Source: Flavobacterium cupriresistens (GTDB taxonomy: Bacteria > Bacteroidota > Bacteroidia > Flavobacteriales > Flavobacteriaceae). From it: a stretch of DNA of 64,000 nt. The DNA is taken from positions 2,976,001 to 3,040,000 of the forward strand of contig NZ_CP087134.1 of the NCBI RefSeq assembly GCF_020911925.1, given 5' to 3'. Both the position numbers and the translations under genes were made by a program. Shown here one piece after another: positions 27,647-35,584 of this stretch (positions are counted from its first letter, which is position 1; the number at the start of each line of letters is the position of its first letter). The notes under the pieces are model-generated. The model was not told the DNA's origin and ran no database searches. It saw only the letters and a list, made by a program, of their open reading frames with translations.

Positions 27647-29575
27647 TTACTTTACAAATTTGATGATTGCCATTTCTAATGCTAAAAATAACAGTGCAAA
27701 GATAATAAACCATTTCCAAAGTTGGCTGTCAGTTCGCTCAGTTTGTAGGGTGTTAAAAATAGTAGAAACGGTATCGGCAGTTTTGAAATCTGAAACCACA
27801 TTTGTATTGACCTGGCTTAAATCGCTTTCGCTTCGTTTGTAGTTGAAACTCAGATTTTCTACCCAATTTTTTTTGTCAAATACACTATAATTTCCGGCTG
27901 TTTCAGGGAAATCATTGAAAACTAATTTTACTTTATTGTTCAATATTTGCTGAATCGGAATAAAAGAATCATCATTTCCTTTTACTTCCAAAATCGCATC
28001 TTTCGTCAAAAGAACATCAACAAAATAAGGCTGATTATTGCCAATGGTCAAAGCATTAACTCCAGTTTTTTGATTGTTCTGTCCCATTTTGTAAAATAGA
28101 GGAACAATTAACGGAGACTGCTGAAAATTTGAATTCACAGCATTAATCGGTGCCGAAAAAACAGAGACTCCCGAAACCGGATTTTGAACCATGGTCAAAA
28201 ATACACTTTGGTCTTCATAAGATAAAACGGCCGGATAAGGGCTCGAAATATCAAATGATTTGGACGTTTTCGGATATTGAAAATTGGTGATTTTATTTTC
28301 AAAAACACCCGAAAACAAAGGATGATCAAAGTTGATTTTGGTAATTAGTTTACTGGTATTTTGAAGGTTTTTGAATTGAATTTTTCCAAAATTGCCTAAA
28401 AAAGAATTTAGATTCGCAACCGAAGTTTTTTCAGATGGAATGATTACCAGATTACCACCTTTGGCTACAAATGCTTTTAAGGTCGTTTGCAAAGCTTGTG
28501 GCACTTCTTCTAATTCGTTTAGAATAATAGTGTTTTGTTTGTCTAAACTATTATAGTCCAAACTACTGATCGAATAATTGTTGTAATTGAACTCGGTTGG
28601 GGTATAGATTCGCGATAAAAAGTTGCTTTTTTCCGGTTCTCCGATACTAATTATATTCGTTTTTTTAGTTTTAGAAATGCTAAAATAAAGTTTGTTATCG
28701 TAAGTCAAACCATGATCTTCGATCGTTACGTAACCATGAAAAGCTTCTTTTGGAATTGTAAAATTGATTTTCTTTTCCTTACTGTCAAAATTGATAATGG
28801 TTTTGGCAATTAATTTCTCCTGATTGTACAAGGCCATCGATACAGGTTTGAAATCTTCACCGTAAGCAGCTAAATTGACAGTGATTTCGTAAAAATTCTC
28901 TAAAGTCTGATTGATAAAAACGCTATCAATGGCCACATTGTTTTTTTGTTCGGCCTCGGGAATTATGAAATACGGTTTTTCTTCAAAATCAATGTTTTTT
29001 AACTCTTTTTCGGCCAGACCTACGGCATCTGTAATAATGACGATGTCTTTTTTATGAGCCGATTTATGCGCTTTTATTTTCGCCAGTATAGCCGAAAGTT
29101 CAAACGGAGTGGCGCTGTAATTTAGATTTTGCAAAGCACCTTTGGATGATTTGATATCCGTGTTCCAAAAGTTTTCGGTATTGGTAAGTAGGGAGAATTG
29201 CGCTGTTTCGGGTGTGTTTTCAAGCAATTCCTGAACGGCACGTTTTAGTAATTCGCCTTTTTTTCCTTTGGCCTGCATGCTAAACGAATTGTCCAAAACG
29301 ATATACATTTCGTTTGAGGCATTTTTACTGTCTTTTGCTTCAAAGAAAGGCTGGGCAAAGGCAATAATAGCAAATGCCAACAGTAATAAACGGGTTGCCA
29401 GTAGCAATCGTTTTTTAATTTTCGAACTTTTTCGGGTTTGTATCGAAAGTTCTTTCAGGAAACGGACATTAGTAAAATAAGAGATTTTAAAGCGGCGTAA
29501 TTGAAATAAATGCACCAAAATTGGAACAATCAACAGAAACAGAAAGTATAGAATTTCAGGGTGTTTAAAATGCAT
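27647..29575 (-). CDS. BatA-type membrane protein with von Willebrand A domain
   Basis: A 642-residue inner-membrane protein. The N-terminal BatA domain has a hydrophobic segment (ILYFLFLLIVPILVHLFQLR) and a second at about 58-76. A vWA domain follows with the metal-adhesion motif DNSFS (MYIVLDNSFSMQ), and the chain ends with a C-terminal membrane helix (about 620-640). The middle is a periplasmic beta-rich region. Bat proteins were linked to oxygen tolerance in Bacteroides and to ATPase-coupled envelope functions. It heads the gene run that includes the dihydroorotase homologue, 141 bases away. No MoxR ATPase gene is nearby. Confidence 0.85.
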   Translation of the reverse strand: MHFKHPEILYFLFLLIVPILVHLFQLRRFKISYFTNVRFLKELSIQTRKSSKIKKRLLLATRLLLLAFAIIAFAQPFFEAKDSKNASNEMYIVLDNSFSMQAKGKKGELLKRAVQELLENTPETAQFSLLTNTENFWNTDIKSSKGALQNLNYSATPFELSAILAKIKAHKSAHKKDIVIITDAVGLAEKELKNIDFEEKPYFIIPEAEQKNNVAIDSVFINQTLENFYEITVNLAAYGEDFKPVSMALYNQEKLIAKTIINFDSKEKKINFTIPKEAFHGYVTIEDHGLTYDNKLYFSISKTKKTNIISIGEPEKSNFLSRIYTPTEFNYNNYSISSLDYNSLDKQNTIILNELEEVPQALQTTLKAFVAKGGNLVIIPSEKTSVANLNSFLGNFGKIQFKNLQNTSKLITKINFDHPLFSGVFENKITNFQYPKTSKSFDISSPYPAVLSYEDQSVFLTMVQNPVSGVSVFSAPINAVNSNFQQSPLIVPLFYKMGQNNQKTGVNALTIGNNQPYFVDVLLTKDAILEVKGNDDSFIPIQQILNNKVKLVFNDFPETAGNYSVFDKKNWVENLSFNYKRSESDLSQVNTNVVSDFKTADTVSTIFNTLQTERTDSQLWKWFIIFALLFLALEMAIIKFVK

Positions 29576-29652
29576 TCTGGCTTCGATTTACTTCACTACG
29601 TTTGATTTTTCATGAAGATGCTGGTCAAAAATACAAATTTGTTTTTTTATTT

Positions 29653-30328
29653 TAACCATATAAGTTATATAAGTTCATGTAAATACAGTGCTTTGAAAAT
29701 CAAGCGGGCTAAACTTAAATTAATCTAAGGTGGCGGCTGTAATGCTGTAAAAGTTCTTTAACACATAGAAACATAGCTTGTAGAAATCATAATAAGGCAT
29801 TTCATTTAAAATAAATCACAGATACCTGTGCGAATAAATCACGATTTTCTTAAAACCACTTAAAACAATCCATTTTAAAACGATGTTTCTATGTGTTAAA
29901 AATTGCATTCTAATAAAAAAATCCGTTTTTGTCCGCGTTTTTGCTATTGCAAATCGGTATAATCTGCGTCTAAATTCATCACAATCTTCACATACTGATG
30001 TTGTAACTTAATTTCACAAGCGGATTGAATAGATTCGTTAACACGAAGACACGGATCAGAACGGATTTAATTTATTTTTCAATGTAATTTTAACCATATA
30101 AGTTATGTAAGTTCATCAAAGCTGTGCGCAAAAGTAAAGTTAATTTTTAGCGCTAACGTAGTTTAATGAAAAAGGCGACTTTAGGGACTATACGCAAAAG
30201 TAAAATGAACTTATATTACTTATATGGTTTAAAAAGAAATACAACTTGTGCGAGTTTATTCCAAAGCATTAAGACAAAATGGGGACTATACGCAAAAGTA
30301 AAATGAACTTACATAACTTATATGGTTT
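29653..30328. repeat. Cluster of half and inverted copies of the 'aaccatataagt' palindrome family
   Basis: The 850-base gap 29576-30425 has no gene. It contains two left arms (29653-29677 and 30092-30116, starting AACCATATAAGTTAT) and two right arms (30205-30229 and 30303-30327, ending ACTTATATGGTT). The arm at 30092 is the exact reverse complement of the one at 30303. Loop-like words (TGCGCAAAAGTAAA, TACGCAAAAGTAAA) accompany three of the arms. The same arms form compact palindromes at 53139 and 54287. Confidence 0.8.
29757..29900. repeat. Inverted repeat 'tttaacacatagaaacat' with 108-base loop
   Basis: 29757-29774 and 29883-29900 are exact 18-base inverted copies. The right-arm word recurs at 41953-41970 (ATGTTTCTATGTGTTAAA). 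It lies inside the larger repeat cluster, so repeat families are nested here. Confidence 0.75.
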
Positions 30329-30425
30329 AAAAAGAAATATAACTTTTGTGAATTCATTTGTAATAAAAATTAGATGCCCTAATTAGAATATTAAGTATTT
30401 TAGCCAGATTCAAAAAATAAAAAAT

Positions 30426-31538
30426 ATGAAAAGAGTCTATATGTTGCTTTTTTCTGTGTTGGCTTTTTCGGCTTCACAGGCTCAAAGCAAATTTAATTTG
30501 TTGGTTGGGACTTATACCAATACTTGTCAAAGTGACGGAATTTACGTTTACGAATTTGATTCAAATTCCGGAGATTTTAAGTTAAAGAGTTCTTCAGAAA
30601 ATGTTTTGAGCCCAAGTTATTTGTCGGTTTCGGCGGATAACAAATTTGTTTATGCAGTAAACGAAAATGGAACTCAAAGTACAGTAAGCGCTTTTGGTTA
30701 TGATTCAGCAAGCGGGAAACTTAATTTCCTGAATAAAAATGATGCTTTGGGAGCTGATCCTTGTCATCTGATTAATGACGATAAAAATGTAATTATCGCC
30801 AATTACTCCGGTGGAAACATCGCTGTATTCAAAAAGAATCCTGACGGAAGTATTACAACAGGACAGCAATTAATTCAACATGAAGGAAAAGGAGTTAATC
30901 CTGCACGCCAGGAAAAGGCACACGTACATATGGTTTGTTTTTCTCCCGATAAAAAATATGTTTTGTCTAATGATTTAGGCTTAGATAAAGTTTTTGTTTA
31001 TAAATACAATCCCGATTCTAAAAACGAAATATTGACATTAAAAGAAAGTGTTGCTGTGAAAGCGGGAAGTGGCCCAAGACATTTGACTTTTAGCAAAGAT
31101 GGCAAATTTGTGTACTTGGTTCAGGAATTAGACGGAACACTAACTACTTTTTCTTTTGATAAAAACGGAAGCCTGAAAGTTATCGCAGAAACAAGCATTC
31201 TTGAAAAAGATTTTAAAGGAGGAACGGGAGCAGCAGCCATAAAAATTTCGCCTGACGGAAAGTTTTTATACGTGTCCGATCGTGTAGATGTTAACGCTAT
31301 TTCCGTATATAAAATCCTTAAAAACGGAGGTCTTGAAAAAGTAGAACAAGTAAGTACCTTAGGAAAAGGCCCAAGAGATTTTGCTATCGATCCAACTGGA
31401 AATTACCTTTTAGTAGGGCATCAATACACAAACACTATCGTTATTTTTAAAAGAGATAAAACAACAGGAAAATTGACCGATACAGGCAAAAAAATCGAAT
31501 TGTGCTCGCCGGTTGGGTTGGTTTTTACGAAGATTTAG
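30426..31538 (+). CDS. Lactonase-family beta-propeller protein (6-phosphogluconolactonase-like)
   Basis: A 370-residue seven-bladed propeller of the YbhE/lactonase family (PF10282), with a signal peptide (MLLFSVLAFSASQAQ), so periplasmic. Family motifs include LVGTYTNTCQSDGIYVYEFD at the start, NPARQEKAHVHMVCFSPDKK, GSGPRHLTFSKDGKFVYLVQ, and KGPRDFAIDPTGNYLLVGHQ near the end. Cytosolic members hydrolyse 6-phosphogluconolactone; the exported forms may act on other sugar lactones. It stands alone, followed by a nested palindrome and terminator. Confidence 0.87.
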   Translation: MKRVYMLLFSVLAFSASQAQSKFNLLVGTYTNTCQSDGIYVYEFDSNSGDFKLKSSSENVLSPSYLSVSADNKFVYAVNENGTQSTVSAFGYDSASGKLNFLNKNDALGADPCHLINDDKNVIIANYSGGNIAVFKKNPDGSITTGQQLIQHEGKGVNPARQEKAHVHMVCFSPDKKYVLSNDLGLDKVFVYKYNPDSKNEILTLKESVAVKAGSGPRHLTFSKDGKFVYLVQELDGTLTTFSFDKNGSLKVIAETSILEKDFKGGTGAAAIKISPDGKFLYVSDRVDVNAISVYKILKNGGLEKVEQVSTLGKGPRDFAIDPTGNYLLVGHQYTNTIVIFKRDKTTGKLTDTGKKIELCSPVGLVFTKI

Positions 31539-31543
31539 TTTTC

Positions 31544-31747
31544 TGAAGGTACTGAGGTACTGAGTTTCTAAGTGGCTAAGAATCGGAACTTAAAAAGCTT
31601 CAAATACAGGTTTAAATGATTAAACTTGTATTTGAAGCTTTTTTAATATCTTAAAACTTAGAATCTCAGTATCTTAAGTGTCTCAGAATCTCAAATTGAA
31701 TATTTTAAAACTCAGAACCTCAGCAACTCAGTACCTCAGAACCTTCA
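31544..31747. repeat. Outer dyad ('tgaaggtactgaggtactgag') around a terminator
   Basis: 31544-31564 and 31727-31747 are inverted copies of 21 bases with one mismatch. Between them are more CTCAG-type words and the terminator hairpin at 31592-31644. The element spans the whole space between two convergent genes. Confidence 0.75.
31592..31644. terminator. Bidirectional terminator after the lactonase gene
   Basis: AAAAAGCTTCAAATACAGG... (31592-31614) pairs with 31621-31643 over 23 positions with one wobble; runs of A and T on the two sides allow function on both strands. Confidence 0.85.
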
Positions 31748-31753
31748 AGAAAA

Positions 31754-33106
31754 CTATTTATTCTTATCTTTCCTCTTCTTATCCCTAGTCTTCAACATAT
31801 TTCTATTAACAGAACCATGCGTTTTCTTTTTGGTTTTTGAAGGACCACCAAGATTGACTTTTTTATTCTTTTTATCTTTTTCGTGAAAAGCACCATCTCC
31901 GGTAAGTTTTGGTTTTTTCGTTAAGAATTTAATTGGTTGACGGTCTTTTTCCGGCTCGATTAATTTCAAAGAAATTTCAACTTCTTCAGGGAAATCAGCG
32001 ATTTCAAGTTCCTGATTCATCAAAACTTCAACTTCAACTTTAAATTCTTCTTCACGAGGAGTGATGAAACTAATTGCAGTTCCCGTTGCATCAGCACGAC
32101 CAGTACGACCAATTCTGTGCATGTACAATTCAGGGAATTCCGGAAGTTCAAAGTTGATAACGTGCGAGATGTTCGAAATATCCAAACCTCTGGCCATAAT
32201 ATCGGTTGTGATCAATCCGCGTAGATTTCCTTCTTGAAATTCTGCCATCGTGCTCAAACGGTAATTTTGAGACTTGTTCGAGTGAATTACCCCAAACTGA
32301 CCTTCAAAATCCTCTTCGATTCGGGTATGAAGCATATCCGAAATCTTTTTATTATTCACAAAAACCAAAACACGTTCCATGCTTTCGTTTGTTTCTAATA
32401 AATGTTTCAGTAAGTTAACTTTGGTATTAAAGTTCGGAACATTATAGGTAATCTGTGTGATTTTTTCAAGTGGAGTTCCTGAAGCGGCAAGTGTAACCTC
32501 TTCCGGAAAATCAAAAAAGTCATTCAAAACAGCATCAACTTCATCAGTCATTGTTGCAGAGAATAAAATGTTTTGACGTTTGGTTTTCATCATTGCCAAA
32601 AGAGCCGTCAATTGAGTACGGAACCCTAAGTTCAGCATTTCATCAAACTCATCGATAACTAATTTCTGAGTTTCATCAAAACGAACTACCGCGTCCAAAG
32701 CCAAATCCATTGTTCTTCCCGGAGTTCCGACTAAAATGTCGATTCCTTCGTAAACAGCTTTTTTCTGTGTATTGATGTTTACACCACCAAAGATTCCAAG
32801 TGTTTTAACCGACATGTATTTGGTTAATTTCTCGATTTCTTCTACCACCTGAACAACTAATTCACGTGTTGGAACCAGCACTACAATTTTAGGTGTATTG
32901 GTTGGTGTAAATTTGTATAATTTTAAAAGTGGCAACAAATAGGCAAATGTTTTACCCGTACCGGTTTGGGCAATTCCCATCATATCACGACCTGACATAA
33001 TCACAGAAAAAGTTTTTTCCTGAATAGGAGTAGGTTTAACAAAACCTAATTCGTCTATTGCTTTTTGAAGTGATTTTGGAAGATTGAATTGTTCGAAAGT
33101 GCTCAT
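31754..33106 (-). CDS. DEAD-box-type RNA helicase with DEFD motif II
   Basis: ATP-dependent RNA helicase of 450 residues. In order: Q motif GFVKPTPIQEKTF, motif I AQTGTGKT, Ia PTRELV, Ib GTPGR, motif II DEFD in place of DEAD, motif III SAT, motif IV region VLVFVNNKK, motif V TDIMARGLDI, motif VI HRIGRTGRA. A lysine-rich tail of about 70 residues (ending TRDKKRKDKNK) probably binds RNA. Such helicases act in ribosome assembly or cold adaptation. It stands alone and converges with the lactonase gene. Confidence 0.93.
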   Translation of the reverse strand: MSTFEQFNLPKSLQKAIDELGFVKPTPIQEKTFSVIMSGRDMMGIAQTGTGKTFAYLLPLLKLYKFTPTNTPKIVVLVPTRELVVQVVEEIEKLTKYMSVKTLGIFGGVNINTQKKAVYEGIDILVGTPGRTMDLALDAVVRFDETQKLVIDEFDEMLNLGFRTQLTALLAMMKTKRQNILFSATMTDEVDAVLNDFFDFPEEVTLAASGTPLEKITQITYNVPNFNTKVNLLKHLLETNESMERVLVFVNNKKISDMLHTRIEEDFEGQFGVIHSNKSQNYRLSTMAEFQEGNLRGLITTDIMARGLDISNISHVINFELPEFPELYMHRIGRTGRADATGTAISFITPREEEFKVEVEVLMNQELEIADFPEEVEISLKLIEPEKDRQPIKFLTKKPKLTGDGAFHEKDKKNKKVNLGGPSKTKKKTHGSVNRNMLKTRDKKRKDKNK

Positions 33107-33452
33107 TTACATTAAATTTTGTGCAAAGGTACGTTAAAATAACGGTTTGATTGTTAGATTATTAGTTGATTCGAGAAATTTAGGTATTTAATTGGTTGAT
33201 TATCAATGATTGTATGCTTTAAAAACGACCAATTCAAAAAGTGGTAAGTCTTAATTATTGGTGTCATTTGTATTGTTTCATACATGAAAAGTATTCAAGA
33301 ACAAAAAAGCTTTGCAACGATTTGCATTTTTTTTTGAATATTTTTGGGATACTAAAAACAGGCTTTATCAATTTGCTATATTTTATGGATTATATATTGA
33401 AAATAAATATACAATTACAAGATTTATTGCAAGTGCAACTTTTGACTAAACG
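33107..33452. other. Gap without a recognisable gene
   Basis: About 350 bases between the helicase start and a broken gene. It must hold the helicase promoter. A frame from 33241 to 33471 encodes a low-complexity, cysteine- and leucine-rich peptide that I do not believe is real. Confidence 0.5.
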
Positions 33453-33917
33453 ATGGATTGGACTGAATTAAAAAGTGAAATTTACTATACAGACGGCTCT
33501 TTGAAAGATATTTATATTCAAAATACAGACATAGAGGATAATGAGAAATGGTGTGAATTTGCGAATAATAACTACGAGGTTAATTGGTTTAATGGTTTAA
33601 AACAAATTAATGAAGATAAAATTGAGTTTGAAACTGTTTAAGGGTATTTGAATGCGGAACACGAGTTCATTTCTATGGCTAGTATTTATATAGGAAAGAT
33701 ACAAATCAATAACCATTTCTTCGTGAAAGATGAAATTGAAAATGATATTTCACCAAGAGAAATCGTTACTATTGAAGACCATGAAAAAATTATAGAATAT
33801 ATGAGTCAAATGTCTGTCCTCTTAAACAAACCGGTTATTTTAACACCCGAGAACGAAAATAAAGTAGTATTGATAAAGGTAGTGAAAGGTGAAATTGAAT
33901 ACTTTCCAAAAGATTGA
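33453..33917 (+). pseudogene. Gene interrupted by one in-frame TAA (154-codon frame), unknown function
   Basis: Two open segments in the same frame, 33453-33638 and 33642-33917, are separated only by a TAA at 33639-33641. Joined, they encode about 154 residues that read as one soluble acidic protein: the first half has WTELKSEIYYTDGSLKDIYI and NYEVNWFNGL, the second ASIYIGKIQINNHFF, SPREIVTIEDHEKIIEYM and LLNKPVILTPENE. A second-half start at TTG 33648 or ATG 33675 is possible but would give a truncated protein. A single base change would create the stop. I read it as a recent pseudogene; a sequencing error or readthrough is possible. The downstream DUF5958 gene overlaps or abuts its end. Confidence 0.65.
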
Positions 33918-33930
33918 AATCAAAAAACGA

Positions 33931-34332
33931 ATGAATAAGATAGAACGTACTATTAATGAAATAGCGCAAGATAAAATTGAATTTAATGAAGGCTGTAAAA
34001 AGGTACTGAGTGATTTAGATTTTAACTTCGAAATCGTTTTTAACTGTTTACGAAATTATATTTTTAACTCTATTCCGGAGAAAACAAATTATAATAGTCA
34101 AGCTTATCAAAATGCAATTCAAACAATTCCTTTGCGAGCAACATTTACACCGGTCGTTATTTTAAACTCATTTTCGACAAAAATTGCATTTAATAAACTG
34201 GAGAAAATTACAGAAGCCGAAAGAAGTAAGACTATAATTGCTTTGTTATGGATATTTAAGCAAACAGATACAGAAAGAAGAAATTCAGTGTGTCAAAATG
34301 ATTGCGGACATGAATGGCATAATATTGAATAA
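33931..34332 (+). CDS. DUF5958 family protein
   Basis: A protein of 133 residues ending with the family-typical ERRNSVCQNDCGHEWHN, where two cysteines and two histidines could bind a metal. The helical core contains RATFTPVVILNSF. A GTG at 33889 would add 14 residues and overlap the preceding gene; I prefer the ATG at 33931, because the family motif NEIAQDKIEFNEG lies shortly after. It follows the broken gene by 13 bases. Function is unknown; orphan pairs of small soluble proteins like these can be immunity-type genes, but no toxin is present here. Confidence 0.65.
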   Translation: MNKIERTINEIAQDKIEFNEGCKKVLSDLDFNFEIVFNCLRNYIFNSIPEKTNYNSQAYQNAIQTIPLRATFTPVVILNSFSTKIAFNKLEKITEAERSKTIIALLWIFKQTDTERRNSVCQNDCGHEWHNIE

Positions 34333-34505
34333 AAAACACTGTCATCTGTATCTGCTCGACGAAGTTGAACTTTAGAAAAATTAACGTTTCTAATAAACGT
34401 TTGTGTTTAGTTTAAATAGAGCATTACTTTAATTGTTTAAGAGAAAAATCAACTAGATAGGGGGAGTTGTTTGATCAGCTCTTTATTATCCCCATGTTCC
34501 TCAAT

Positions 34506-34870
34506 ATTGTCATTTCGAGCGAAGTCGAGAAATCACACAAGCAGAGCACGCACTGTACGGAATATTGGATGTGATTTCTCATACTTCGAAATGACAGAAT
34601 TGTGACAACCTCGATACCGGTAAGCAGTATACTGAAATCTGTAAAATGTATTGTGTAGTTTGTCAATTACGAGATGCGAGAAATCGCAAAAGTAACTCCG
34701 TACAGTTTGTCATCCTGAGGAACGAAGGATCTCCGTTTGCTGAATCGATAGCGCTGAGCTTCACTTTACGGAATTACTTGTGAAGATACTTCGTTCCTCA
34801 GTATGACAAAATTAGGGAAAATAGAAACGGAGCAGCTTGTGTGATTTCTCCTTGCGTCGAAATTGACAAT
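34506..34870. mobile_element. MITE-like element, copy A (degenerate right end)
   Basis: About 365 bases, largely the same sequence as copy B at 34982-35347. The left terminus (34506-34541) is identical to that of copy B; the right terminus (34836-34870) has mutated (CTTGTGTGATTTCTCCTTGC) and no longer pairs perfectly. It carries no credible gene; the open frames in both copies are identical shadows. The sequence before each copy (ATCAACTAGAT at 34449 and 34905) is also shared, so the flank was duplicated with it. Confidence 0.75.
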
Positions 34871-34981
34871 CGAAACGTATTATTGTTACAGTTTAAGAAA
34901 AAAATCAACTAGATTAGGGATTTTGTTATTTGATTGTTAGTGAAATATATTACATTCACTTTTATCCCCATGTTCCTCAAT

Positions 34982-35347
34982 ATTGTCATTTCGAGCGAAG
35001 TCGAGAAATCACACAAGCAGAGCACGCACTGTACGGAATATTGGATGTGATTTCTCATACTTCGAAATGACAGAATTGTGACAATCTCGATACCAGTAAG
35101 CAGTATACTGAAATCTGTAAAATGTATTGTGTAGCTTGTCAATTACGAGATACAAGAAATCACACAAGAAACTCCGTCCAGTTTGTCATCCTGAGGAACG
35201 AAGGATCTACGTTTGCTGAATCGATAGCGCTGAGCTTCACTTTACGGAATTACTTGTGAAGATACTTCGTTCCTCATTATGACAAAATTGGAGAAAATAG
35301 AAACGGAGTACCTTGTGTGATTTCTCGACTTCGCTCGAAATGACAAT
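34982..35347. mobile_element. MITE-like element, copy B, perfect 36-bp terminal inverted repeats
   Basis: A 366-base element whose ends (34982-35017 and 35312-35347) are exact inverted repeats of 36 bases; each contains CATTTCGAGCGAAGTCGAGA or its complement. Inside lies a second nested inverted repeat: GTCATCCTGAGGAACGAAGG near 35184 faces CTTCGTTCCTCATTATGAC near 35264. There is no transposase gene. Non-autonomous mobility is inferred from structure and from the presence of a second copy 476 bases away and a related copy at the window end. I cannot see a clear target-site duplication. Confidence 0.75.
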
Positions 35348-35584
35348 CGAGATGTATTTATAAAACAGGAAGAAAACAAACTGACTATCACTATAGACAA
35401 AGGATAGAAATGCCTGTGTTAGATTTTGGTTAGGCAAAAGCAAGAAGGATAGACTTCGTATAAAAGTTTTTTGTAAGTTTGAACATTAAGGTTTCAAATG
35501 AAGGTTTATGGCAAAATCCTACCTTCACCAAATCGTAAAACGTTACCAAAATTATAAACCCAAAAAACCAATAGAAACTAATAA
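35348..35584. other. Leader region of the AraC-type gene
   Basis: Gene-free sequence after MITE copy B. The last 100 bases before the start codon are AT-rich and presumably hold the promoter. I see no clear TTG/TAnnTTTG pair. Frames crossing 35237-35443 are derived from the repeat. Confidence 0.4.

Noticed and set aside
33241..33471. Open frame of 76 codons upstream of the split gene
   Set aside because: Low-complexity peptide that overlaps the start of the split gene in another frame; no support.
33648..33917. Second half of the split gene as an independent gene
   Set aside because: It is in the same frame directly after the stop, has only a TTG or an internal ATG as start, and reads as the continuation of the first half.
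34475..35142. Two minus-strand frames giving nearly the same peptide (starting NYTIHFTDFS)
   Set aside because: They lie inside the two copies of the MITE-like element and are identical only because the DNA is duplicated; composition is not protein-like and they have no independent support.
34333..35584. Possible CRISPR array because of repeated short words
   Set aside because: The repeats are two long copies of about 366 bases with inverted ends; there are no regular 20-50 base repeats with unique spacers and no cas genes.
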